NCBI RefSeq assembly: GCF_902459465.1 | Contig: NC_047075.1 | Coordinates: 12,083,119 to 12,147,118 of the forward strand | Source: Asterias rubens | Lineage: Eukaryota > Echinodermata > Asteroidea > Forcipulatida > Asteriidae | Length of the DNA: 64,000 nt | Direction: 5' to 3' | Part shown: positions 23,287 to 32,949 of the stretch, one piece after another | How positions within the stretch are numbered: position 1 is the stretch's first letter | How the letters are laid out: every line of letters starts with the position of its first letter | Translations under genes and position numbers: made by a program | The notes under the pieces: model-generated | The model's database searches: none | Told to the model about the DNA's origin: nothing | Seen by the model: the letters and a program-made list of their open reading frames with translations, nothing else

Positions 23287-23744
23287 CTGAAAAATTGGAA
23301 TAGTTTAAGACGATTCACTCAACACGTAAAACCGACAATACCATTGATGCACTTCTTCCAAAAAATTATGCGCTGCATAAAAATTGCTGCATGTACTCGC
23401 CTATCAAAAATAAATTGGCCAGGGGTTCCCCTAGGGGCGGTGAGCCCATTTTGACCGACTCAAATTTGAATAACATGGATTATTCAAATCAAAACCAGAG
23501 TTAAGTAAGTTGTAATAAATCATGCTAAAACGTTTGACACTCTACCAAAAATTTTGTTTTCTCTAAAAAAATTACCCCCAAAAAGGCAAAAATGATACAT
23601 TAAAACGACATAAACAATTTTTTAAAATATGAACATATTATTATCACATCATAACTAGAACTTCGAAGTAGAAGAAGACATTTGCCCATACTCAGTCATA
23701 TTCATAGGCACAGTTAACAACAAGTACGTGAAATCGGAGCTTAC
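23287..23744. other. intron 1 of the element C gene
   Basis: Between donor GTAAGC (below 23745) and acceptor ttttcag (above 23286) on the minus strand. Contains GGGGTTCCCCTAGGGGC near 23424 but nothing else recognisable. Confidence 0.5.
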
Positions 23745-24128
23745 CTGGCTATCTGCAACTCTGTCTATAAGTGGGACAGTTCTCACGGCGTTCCTGGTTT
23801 CAGTCGTTATTACGCCGCCCGAGTCCACCACCAACTTCATGTTGTCTCGCCTCACATGCCATGCTTTTAAGTGTTTAGCCTGCTTGACATGCGAGACGAG
23901 TGCTCGTTTCCCGTTCGCCGAGTAGTTGATGGTGTCGTTGCAATAGTTGCAACACACCTTGCCAGCGGTCGCTATTTTTTGAAAACAATCTCTTAGCTTA
24001 TGTTGATATCCATCAATTGTGACTGTCTCTTGGAGCCATTCCCAGCGAAACTTGTTCTTTACTCCATTATCGATCTCTTGAACGGACGCGTCTCCATACA
24101 ACAGGACCGTCTTTTTAAGCGCGGCCAT

Positions 24129-24698
24129 GTTGGAAACAAATTCAATGAGAGAAATCAGCGGTGGCTCAAAAACATGTGTGCGACGGCTGGTACCCAGAGG
24201 TGAGATATATTACAACGGTGGGTGCGTTAAAAGGCACCCGACTTCATTCTCAGCCCGCTCGATCGTGTACATTTTTTTTCCCAGGACAGTTAAGGCCACT
24301 CAGATTAGACCACACACGCCCCGCGTCCATTTAGGGGTTCAAGGAAAGAGTTCCAGGGTTTGCTATTGTGGACGAGGTTGCACCCATTTGCGTGAATCAC
24401 GAGTTTTGGCAAAGGAACTACCTTATATAATTATTCGCAAACCTCGGCCGGGCCGCGGGGTCGAGCGAACCACATTACACTCGCGCTGACGTTAAAGTTA
24501 CGTGTGTTAAAATGCATAATAAAACAACGCAAGTTAAGTACATTTTGGACGATTTCGGCAAACAGACATCGATATGAATATTTAATTATCACATTCTACC
24601 CCCCTATTTTCTCAACGAATTCACACGATTCACGTTGATGGACTTTTGAGGAGGAAAAAAACGGATTTCCGTCAAAAAACGGAAGAATCACATCCCTG
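24129..24698 (-). promoter_or_regulatory. element C promoter-side end
   Basis: 570 bp upstream of the hAT start codon, ending in the terminal repeat at 24698. GC-richer than its surroundings near 24440-24470. Promoter presumed, no motif assigned. Confidence 0.4.
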
Positions 24699-24704
24699 CG
24701 AGTT

Positions 24705-24845
24705 GTTGACATGGAAAGACAAGTTTACCGGGACAGCGTCATCGCTGCTAAGGAGGTGGTAAAAGACAATCCAGCCCAGCTTGGACAACATCTGCCAAAC
24801 TCCAGGGAGGGAGCAATGCATTACAGTTTTGACTTTGCCCAACAG
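24705..24845 (+). pseudogene. element B gene, exon 4, 3' part
   Basis: Continues directly from 14855: VDMERQVYRDSVIAAKEVV, then HYSFDFAQQ, and ends at donor CAG|GTTTGT. 'eR..Yr' and 'HYSFDFAQQ' are conserved in the family; the latter may carry the first catalytic Asp of the RNase H-like fold. Confidence 0.65.
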
Positions 24846-25485
24846 GTTTGTAGTTTATTTGTTTGTTTGTTCGTTCGGTCAGCCAGTCATGCAGATCCTT
24901 GCATAAATTTTGATTGGAGGATTGTCCGTCACGTGATAGCAACTAAAGTACCACTACATGTACACTCAACTCATTCACCGAGCATTTTCGTCCCATTCAT
25001 GGAGCATTTTTCATTCCATCCAATAAATTCTATTGCACGGTGCGTACCACAGCACTGCATGCTTGTTTCCTTTAATGCGGCAAGACAGTTTCTGCAGGTA
25101 GGCACATACTTCATGTGCCCGACTGCAAGTCTCAACATACGCAGACAAAACACACTTAGTCCCTGTTAAATCCAAAGTAATGGGTGTAACGTCACAATAA
25201 AATATTGTAGGCCCTACGCTTTGCTTGCTTTAAAGGTGTCCTCTAAACAGATTAACAAAGAACCACTTTGATATTATATTGAAAAAATATTGAATGTTTT
25301 TCTTCTTGCAGGCAATAGTGCGAATATTTTTATTCGTTGAAAGATGCAATGTTCCATTCAACTCTGCTCCGCCTCGTTGAAAAGAACATTCCATCATCAA
25401 CTCATGAAAATATTTGCATCGTTGCACTCATAAACATTTATTATTTGGTTTAATACAACTAAAAAAATTGTATTGATCATTGCAG
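24846..25485. other. intron of the element B gene
   Basis: From donor GTTTGT to acceptor tcattgcag. It holds a loose inverted repeat (AATATTTTTATTCGTTGAAA / TTTGCATCG... near 25320-25425). The open frame here is intron read-through. Confidence 0.5.
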
Positions 25486-26332
25486 ATTTTCTATCCACAT
25501 GATCCAGAGCAGCCGGGACCCATCTATTTTCTGACCCCAAGGAAATGTGGGATATTTGGGATACACTGTGAGGGGCTTAGTCGGCAAGTCAACTTCCTGA
25601 TTGATGAGGGCATGGTCACCACCAAAGGGGCAAACGCTGTCATCTCATACTTGCATTTTTATTTTGCCAACTACAGTTTGGGTGAGCGTATACTTAACCT
25701 CCACTGTGAAAACTGTAGTGGGCAAAATAAAAACAAGTTTATGGTTTGGTACTTAATGTGGAGGGTCTTGACAGGTCTGCATGATGAAATTCACTTGGGT
25801 TTTTTTAGTTGCCGGCCACACAAAGTTTGCGCCTGATTGGAGTTTTGGCCTGTTGAAGCAGCAATACATTAGATCTCATGTGTCATGTCTTGATGACATA
25901 GCTGATGTTTGCAGATCAGGCGTGAACATCCCTCAGATTGTCGGCACAGAGCTTGGAGATGTCACAGTGCCAATTTATGACTGGAAGTCATTCCTTGAGC
26001 CCTACTTCAAATCTCTTGTAGGCTTCAAGGCAATGCACCATCTAAATTTCAGCAAGACTGCTCCAGGGTCTGTGTTGACTAGGGAATTTAGTGATAGCGG
26101 GAAAATAACCACACAGCTGCTACTAACGACGTCTTTCCCATCTGGCCTGCCAGAGGTTATTCCCCCACCAGGTCTGAGCCTGAAAAGGCAGTGGTACTTG
26201 CACAAAAGCATTCGAGCAGTTTGTGCACAAGACCAAAGGGCGGACCTCACTTGCCCCCTTCCTACCCAGGAAGAGACAACAAAAAGGAAGCGCAATAGGG
26301 ATGATGAGGAGGATGAAGTTGAAGACGAGTGA
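25486..26332 (+). pseudogene. element B gene, last exon: catalytic region, frameshifted
   Basis: Joins exon 4 in phase 0 and reads FYPHDPEQPGPIYFLTPRKC, GIFGIHCEGLSRQVNFLIDE, KGANAVISYLHFYFANY, LHCENCSGQNKNKFMVWYL. In relatives I recall 'LHaDNC.GQNKN', so the catalytic Asp appears to be Glu here (codon 25708-25710). A seven-T run at 25800-25806 shifts the frame; the next frame continues VAGHTKFAPDWSFGLLKQQ and ends in KRKRNRDDEEDEVEDE. 'GHTKFAPD' is the third acidic motif. TE-derived and probably inactive. The frameshift may also be an assembly error. Confidence 0.65.
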
Positions 26333-27383
26333 TGGTGTTAGTGCCAAGATCATGTAATTTGTGTGTGTACATGTTTATCGTACCCCCTCTTGACAAGTAG
26401 CAGTTACTTATAGTAGCAGTTCTTGGGTGTTGATATGGTGGTGGAAATAGTTTTTTTTCAACCTCTCACTTAGATTGATACTATACATCTTCACTCAGTT
26501 TCTCAAGGTAATTCATAAACTTTGTTCTTTCAAAGTAGCAAAAGAAGAATGTAATTGGCCAGGCATCATTTCAAGTGAATAATAAGGGTCTTAAATGACC
26601 AGAAAATGAAAACTGTGACTTAAGTGTATTAATTTGTTAAGTGTTGTATTCTCGGACCTAAAGTCTCGCCGCACAAGTTTGGTGATAGAGGGCGCTTTTC
26701 AAAATGGCGACGTACACAAACTTAGGAACCTGGAATTCAGCAGGAACAACAAGGTTTAAGAAGGTCGCACTTCCGCTTAAAATTCCATCCATAGTTGAAC
26801 CTCGACACCCTGCCCCCCCACAACTTGACTCCGCCCCCCCCTGATTCCGCCCCCTGACTCCGCCCACCACCCACCCCCACCCCCTACCCCCCCCCTCGCC
26901 TGCTACCCCCTTTGACTGCCACCACCCCCACAACTGAGCACCACCCCCAGCCATACGGCAACCCTCACGAAACCCTGACTCCGCCGCCCCCCACCCTGAC
27001 TCCTCCCCCATGACTCCTTCCCCCACCCCACCCCCACCTCCACCTCCCAAAATTACAATCTGTAAAAAAAAAACAATAGAGTTGGCGATAGAATTTTTGT
27101 TTGATGTGAAAGTGAAACATTAATGTTTACCTAAATGTTAATGTTGTCATTTGTAACAATAAATATTGATGTTTAAGAAAGAGAGAATTTGTTAAAAATG
27201 GATGTTTTCATTAAACACTGGTTTTCTCAGCTTTTGTTTTAATTAATGCAACTGACCGAGCTCAGCTTGAATTGTCATAACTTTGGAACCAAGTGACCTA
27301 TTGAGTTGTGTGACCCCTCATTCTAAAGCCCCCAAAATTGCCTTTCATTTGATCATAAAATCTTAATTTTGATAGGGACTGAC
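26333..27383. other. element B 3' region with C-rich tract
   Basis: 3' sequence, with a C/A-rich low-complexity block at about 26800-27050 ('ccgccccctgactccgccc') and AATAAA near 27158 as a possible polyadenylation signal. The glycine-rich minus-strand frame here is low complexity and not a gene. Confidence 0.5.
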
Positions 27384-27420
27384 TTTACTGCCCTTTTGTG
27401 GTGACGGGTCACATTTGTGT
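27384..27420 (-). repeat. element B right terminal inverted repeat
   Basis: Ends ...GTGACGGGTCACATTTGTGT at 27420, complement of 4267-4303 with about four mismatches. Confidence 0.7.
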
Positions 27421-28393
27421 AGTTGTATTAAAGGGACACACCGGCCGAATTGGGCTATTTGGGCTACAAAATAGACTAAGAAATGAATTCAGCAGTCTTC
27501 CAGGAATGAAGAAGAACATTCCATAAAAAAAAATCATCAAATTTGGCCGTTTTTGAGCATTTTAAAACAAAAACTTATGTCGCGTGATTGTTCTAACCAA
27601 AAAGTGGTACAAACAATCACGTGACCTTCCGGGCTAGTTTTACTTCCAGCCGTCAAAAAGTAACTTACCAAACCAAATTTAAATCTTTTTTTTTTTAAAA
27701 TTATTAGCGAGTAATTGACGAAAAAGATAATGTATTCAAGTAATCTCTACAAAATGTAAATAATGGTGAAAAATCTAACGTAAGATTTGCATTTAAAGAG
27801 TCCGTGTAACGGAAGCTTGTTGTATAGCCCACGGCGTGGAGCAATCAGAACGTAAGCCTCGGGGCATTATACCATATCGCGCATGCCGTGTCTCCTGGGG
27901 GGCTGGAGGTGTAATCCCAGGCGGTATGAACTCCAAGCTTGCGGGTCTCGCCGTGAGCTTGGGAGGGGTTGGGAGTACATGTTTGTCATCGTGGGTTTGT
28001 CAGTCTGTACACCTCATGTCGAATCCGTTATTCCTTATGATCGCAACGTTCCAATATTATGCTCTGTTTTGTTTCATGGCTCCTAATTTTATTTTGCTAG
28101 GAGTTTTTAGGTAACAATAAAAAAAGATTGATGATGTCCAAACGTAGAAATACCGCATTTTGTTATATTGACAGTGTTATTGTGTGAGTAGATTTAAAAA
28201 TGTTTTATAAAGAAGAAAAAAGGGATTAAAAAAACCGGAGCCCCCATTCGAAAAAAGAACAGTTGAATAATAATTTTGTACAAAAGGTTGAAAAAAAAGG
28301 TTCAACAAAATTCTCTCAAAGCATAAATTTGTCAAAAAATATTTTGTAATTCTGTGAATGAAGTATTATTTTTGAGATTGTTGAGGTATTATT

Positions 28394-29220
28394 TGGTAAT
28401 GTTCCAAGCTACGCAGCTACTCAGCTACGCTTGCGTTCCTTCAAGTTACGCTATAATATTAAAAGGTACGTTTTCAAGCCGACTCAAGCTACGCTTACGT
28501 TCCATATGCAGCTATGTTTACGTTGCAAGATATCAAGCTACGCTTACATTCCAAGTTTTTGCTTACGTTCCTTCTCAAGTTATGCTGTAATTACAAAAGG
28601 TATGCTTTCAATCCTGAGTCAAGTTACGCATACCTTCCATACGCAGCTTCGTTTACGTTCCAAGATACCTAGCTATGCTTACGTTCCAAGATCTGCTTAC
28701 GTTCCAAAACATAAGGTTACGAAGCTATGCTTACATTACAAGACACTCTTACGTTTCGTCAAGTTACGCTATAATAACAAAAGGTACGCTTTCAATCCTG
28801 AGTGAAGTTACGCTTACGTTCCATACGCAGCTACGCTTACGTTACAAGATATCCAGCTACGCTTACCTTCCAAGATATGACGTTCCAAAATACGCCTACA
28901 TTTCAAGTTTTTGCTTACGTTCCTTCTCAAGTTACGCTATATTTACAAGAGGTACGCTTCAATCCTGAATCAAGTTACGCTTACGCTCCATACGCAGCTA
29001 CGTTTACGTTCCAAGATACCTAGCTACGCTTACGTGTCAAGATATGCTTACATTCCAAAAGATATGGTTACGTTCCAAGCTACGCAGCTACTATACAATC
29101 CATATACATTTTTTAGATTTGTTACGCTATAATCAAAAATTACGCTTTCAATCCCGAGTCAAGCTAGGCTTACGTTTCAAGATTTGCAACTACGCTTACG
29201 TTTCAAAATACATTCTCACA
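28394..29220. repeat. minisatellite with higher-order structure
   Basis: Basic unit close to 'gctacgcttacgttccaagata' (about 20 bp), many diverged copies. A longer block starting 'TCAAGTTACGCTATAAT...' with 'CGCTTTCAATCC' recurs at about 28441, 28573, 28758, 28927 and 29117. Several frames stay open by chance because of the period. Confidence 0.8.
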
Positions 29221-29518
29221 AGGACGTTTTTGAATCCCTCACGATTCCCTCCCCCCTCCCCTCCCGACCCCCACCCCCCGAGATTACAAAATGTTTCACT
29301 GTGAATAACAGGGCCCATTTATCCGTCAGTTTCATCTGTTTAGCAAAAAATACTGCTTACAAAATTTCTTTCTATTCAAAAATTTAGTTGGGCACTATGC
29401 CACAAGTTCACATCATTTTAAATTTTTAAATTTGGCTGGTTTCTGCTATGCAATACTATTTTGTGCTAAGCAAATTTCTGTGCCTCTGTAGGCGCCTACA
29501 GGCATTGAATGGGTCCTG

Positions 29519-29592
29519 GCACGTCGGTACTCCTAGAACTATTTCGGTTTCAGCCGGACGAAACTGAAATAGTTCTAGGAGTAGCACGTCGG
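29519..29592. repeat. 56-bp hairpin with 9-bp flanking direct repeats
   Basis: Arms 29528-29551 and 29560-29583 (TACTCCTAGAACTATTTC...) pair with one mismatch around an 8-base loop. GCACGTCGG abuts each side (29519-29527 and 29584-29592). Confidence 0.8.
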
Positions 29593-30101
29593 GAGCATGA
29601 TTGTACGCCACGATCGCATTCCAAACTGCATCATGCCTATACACTGCAGTAGTATGCCTAGTTTGTGCCAGGAATGCTTTATTTACTTGTCGCTTTCCCA
29701 TCATTTTCAGGGTTAGTTTTTTGTGTTCTTCGTGACGATCTTTGGATGTACGTCGAAGCACGACTACCTCCACCGTCGAAGGATTTGCCTGATCCGTATA
29801 TGTTGGTTGTTTATAATTTATGGATAGACTGGATCCTTATGCTGCGTCGTAGTAAAACGTTGCTATAAACAAAGCACCAGTCGATTTACAAAATTGTGCG
29901 ACAATGTCACAACGATTTGACAGTTGCAACGGCTGGAAACACGTACACGCTGGCCTTTTGCCGCTTTTAGGTGTTTTAATCATTTTTCGCTAATTACGTG
30001 ACATTTTAATGATTTAATTTTACAGCAACCATCTATAAAAACATTATTGATGATTCTACAGCCCTAAATTGCGTAAACGGTGAGCCGGTGTGTCCCTTTA
30101 A

Positions 30102-30514
30102 CTAATGTTGAAGCATTACCAAAAAATTGTAACTTGTGTTCTGAAACGTTCAACATTCAGTGCCATGCAGTGGCCTCATTATCCATGTCAACTGACCACT
30201 TTTTACAAGCAAAAACTATGGACATTCAATGTGAACTTACTGTTTGTTGACATTTCTCCAGAGGTTTGGGTGTTTTGTTATCCTTGACATTTAGCGTAGA
30301 CCGATAGTTCTAATCCTCTGGGAAGTCACTTGGCCAAACTCCAATTTAATGCTCTCCGCAAATCCGATCGTTTCACTTCGATTCTCACTCCCAACCTCTA
30401 CCCGCTGCTCGCCTCCACGCTCCTTTTTGGTGACGATTGCAAAATGGTATGTGTGTGCCCGCGCCGATGTTCGTTGTATACAGTTCTAAAACACATCGGT
30501 GTATCGGTAAAAAC
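30102..30514. other. spacer with a weak exon candidate
   Basis: The stretch around 30330-30443 (frame ...FNALRKSDRFTSILTPNLY to a GTATGT donor at 30445) could be an upstream exon of the HECT gene, but I cannot confirm it. Confidence 0.25.
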
Positions 30515-30893
30515 CAAAAATAATAATAATATCAAAGTCTTATGTAGCCCACGTATCTACCAACAAGGTACTCAAGGCGCTGAGTATATACAAACTTTCA
30601 GAAAGATGAGATATTGAAGTGATGAATTCTAAGAACCAATTATATAGCACCTTATAAGGGATTTCAAGGTTCTGTGGCGCATACAGCATCTTTTCGATAA
30701 GAGCATTGGGTTCCTTAACATGCATTACACAGCACATGGGACCAACGGCTTTACGTCCCATCTGAAGGACGAAGCAATGGTTAAGTGCTTGCTTAAGGGC
30801 ACAGGTGTCATGGCTGGGGATTCAAACCCAAACTCTGCTGATCAGAAACACCGGAGTTTGAATTCGGTGTTCTTAACTGCTCGGCCACAACAC
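30515..30893 (-). repeat. tRNA-derived SINE
   Basis: On the minus strand the head (30893-30805) reads GTGGCCGAGCAGTTAAG (box A-like) and later GGTTTGAATCC (box B), as in Ser/Leu tRNAs. A body follows with CAGATGGGACGTAAAGCC, a segment I associate with conserved central domains of invertebrate SINEs, and then a short (ATT)n tail near 30515-30535. Pol III internal promoter expected. Confidence 0.65.
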
Positions 30894-31264
30894 TTCTTTA
30901 AACCTCTAAATATTTATAATGCATTGGTGATAACGTACCACTCCCAGGGGTACCAAACTACTATTTATTTTGAATCAGTTTTGGATGGGTTGAGCAACCT
31001 CAGATTCTTAATCCTCTATTGAGGAGTATACATGCATTTATGTAGATTTCTGTATTTTTTTTATTCCTACCCAGCTGGAATCTATTGACGAAACTGGAGT
31101 AGCAGCGTCCATAGATGACCTAATACCAAGTCGGTTTGATGCAGGCTACTGCAAGCCATATGTCAGACCTGGTGACCTACCAGAACTGGTAAAGGCCCTT
31201 GTCCAGCACAACATTCTATGCAAGCCCAGAATGGAACTTGATCAGTTCATGGACGGTAAGTTAA

Positions 31265-31751
31265 AGAGCCAATAAAGGATGATCTCAATATGTCAACTAT
31301 TACCTTTTTATGGCCAAATATACATCGCAGATACCGGTTAATAACCATTTTATATTACTCTAAAAATTTGCATTTAGTATTATAAATAACTCGAGTCAAA
31401 AAAGCACCCGGCCGCGCGGCTTTTACAGCCGGAGTCAAAAACGGCTTATCTATTATAATGACCCTGGACACCAGTGACGATTTTCCCCTACTGCTTTTGA
31501 ACACAGTTCTCGACCTTTGGCATTTCCACACCAAATAGCCGCCACTGACGTCACATTCCTTCGTCGCGCGGGTTTGTTTGACCCACCGTTTTTCAGAAAT
31601 TTGGCTTGGAGCGTTCTGGAGAAAAACCCATTTTTACCATGTATTAACGCGAGGTAAGAGACTCGTTATATTTTTTTTCGTTTCCTGGATGGACTGCAGC
31701 TGTTAGAAAACTGTAATATCTATATATTTGAGATCATCCTTTATTGGCTGT
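31265..31751. mobile_element. TTAA-flanked MITE, 487 bp
   Basis: Ends AGAGCCAATAAAGGATGATC and (complement) ACAGCCAATAAAGGATGATC, flanked by TTAA at 31261-31264 and 31752-31755. It lies in the first intron of the HECT fragment. Confidence 0.75.
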
Positions 31752-31756
31752 TTAAT

Positions 31757-31949
31757 AATGGGTGTTTGAGCACTGCCAAACATCTTGTACAATTTCCTCA
31801 TTTAAGCTGATTTCCTCTTTGGGTGATTTGACGACCTCAAATTCGCATACAAAGTCATCCAAGAACTCCGCCCAAATTTCATCTGGAGCACAAGTTCCAC
31901 CATCAATAAAATCAATGGTTCTCCCTATTCCACAGCCGTGGATACACTA
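31757..31949 (-). CDS. possible terminal exon of an unknown minus-strand gene
   Basis: The complement has an acceptor-like tctgtttag before 31949, then reads IHGCGIGRTIDFIDGG, APDEIWAEFLDDFVCEFEV, SPKEEISLNEE and stops near 31757. Composition is protein-like but I recognise no family. It lies inside the HECT intron on the opposite strand. Confidence 0.3.
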
Positions 31950-32281
31950 AACAGATGGAAGGAACAATGACTTAGTATAAAGTCAATCAACCAGATGTTG
32001 AAGTACAAAAATATTCTTATTTTTCTTTTTTAAATGTTGTTTTCGTGGCGATATGTTGACCATATATAACTATTTGTCACTTGGTGGTGTGCTAAAAATG
32101 ATGCAAGACCCCCCTCGTCAGTGTGCAGTGCTCCTGGAAGGCCGGAAACCAAGGGAACTGACTGCCGCAGCATTGCGAGATATCATGAACTTTGAGTTCA
32201 CAGGTGAACCAGGCTCCAACAACCGCATGGCTCAGGAGACAGTGGCCCAAGGTTGGATCATGTTTCTGCAAGCCTCAGAAG

Positions 32282-32701
32282 GTAATTATACAGAATGTAT
32301 GGTTTCAATCAATCAATCAGTTAACTTTGGTCTTTGGCAATTAAGTAATGTACCACCTCAGATAAGTATGCATCAACAATTATTAATCAACAAGACAAAA
32401 AGAAGTATAACAAATTAACCACAGCTGTAAATCGTATTTTCTCTTTGAAGAACTAGAAAAAAAAAGAATGAGGGAGTTCCACTCAATCACAATGACACTA
32501 CCCAGTCCTTTTCAACTAATTTTCCCGAGTTATTATTTTATTAATACAGGAGCTGATATGGGTCCAAAATCTTTAAAATATTAAGAATACACTGTTGTAT
32601 CTCTTTGACAGTGTGTCCAAGTACACTAACACATGTTTAAAAAACATCCTTAACATTTAAAATTTACTCTCTTTTTTGTACTCTGTATTTTTGTATTTCA
32701 G
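32282..32701. other. intron of the HECT fragment
   Basis: From donor GTAATT to acceptor ttgtatttcag. Nothing else seen. Confidence 0.5.
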
Positions 32702-32949
32702 CCGGAGAAGCTAAGGCAAAATTAAATGAAACCGCTATAAATATAACTCTCTCAGATGTTATGATGTGGCTCACAGGGCTGGAGCAGCTGCCCTGTGAGC
32801 CAAGCACTGTCCAAATAGATATTAAATTTGAGAAGAGGGTGCTACCAAAAATCAACACTTGTGGATATGCGGTTTTTCTACCGCTATCAGAGAGGTTCCA
32901 AGACCTTGACTCCATTGTTGACGAGTATGCAGCCCTAGTTGTCGAGAGT

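Larger units (their letters stand above)
15386..24128 (-). pseudogene. hAT transposase of element C, 816 aa, interrupted by an LTR retrotransposon
   Basis: Minus-strand exons: 24128-23745, 23286-22004 continued at 16462-16262, 16097-15956, and 15829-15386. All borders are AG/GT and all phases agree. Exon 1 has a BED-like finger (CNYCNDTINYSANGKRALVS then H...H). Exon 2 has CLNIDESTSSNNKRVLGVLV, the first acidic block of the hAT RNase H fold. The final exons hold the hAT dimerisation region (WWTLVL...LCKVVLSVCSIFSG..VESSFNTMG) and a Lys-rich tail. The only lesion I see is the retrotransposon between 22004 and 16462, with GTC duplicated; discounting it, the frame is open throughout. The gene was therefore probably intact when that element arrived. 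Confidence 0.75.
14856..24698 (-). mobile_element. hAT transposon C (6-bp target duplication)
   Basis: The ends are CAGGGATGTGATT and its exact complement AATCACATCCCTG, a hAT-like terminus. Direct repeats CGAGTT lie at 14850-14855 and 24699-24704. hAT elements usually duplicate 8 bp, but 6-bp groups (such as hAT6) have been described. Length 9843 bp, of which 5541 bp is the LTR retrotransposon inserted later. The single gene is on the minus strand. Confidence 0.8.
4267..27420 (+). mobile_element. DNA transposon B, about 5.3 kb, expanded to 23 kb by nested insertions
   Basis: Bounded by 37-bp inverted ends starting ACACAAATGTGACCCG on each side (33 of 37 matching by eye). It carries one broken plus-strand gene whose exons lie at about 4865-5248, 13616-13916, 14178-14445, 14662-14855 plus 24705-24845, and 25486-26332. 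Element A sits in the first intron and element C in the fourth exon. Subtracting both leaves about 5.3 kb. I found no clear direct repeat outside the ends, so the target-site length is unknown. The superfamily is not identified. Confidence 0.7.
27432..30097. mobile_element. non-autonomous TTAA-flanked element K, 2.7 kb
   Basis: Inverted ends AGGGACACACCGGC at 27432 and its complement ending at 30097, each flanked by TTAA (27428-27431, 30098-30101). TTAA targets are used by piggyBac and Kolobok elements. No transposase seen. Contains the 28.4-29.2 kb minisatellite and a 56-bp hairpin. Confidence 0.75.

Noticed and set aside
26658..27050. 130-codon glycine/tryptophan-rich minus-strand frame
   Set aside because: Low-complexity C-rich DNA read on the opposite strand.
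28394..29220. Centromeric satellite
   Set aside because: Too short and enclosed in a TTAA-flanked transposon.
28354..29304. Overlapping open frames of 66-124 codons with repeated 'SYAYVPRYAYVP'
   Set aside because: They arise from the minisatellite period in several frames at once; no start context or splice structure.
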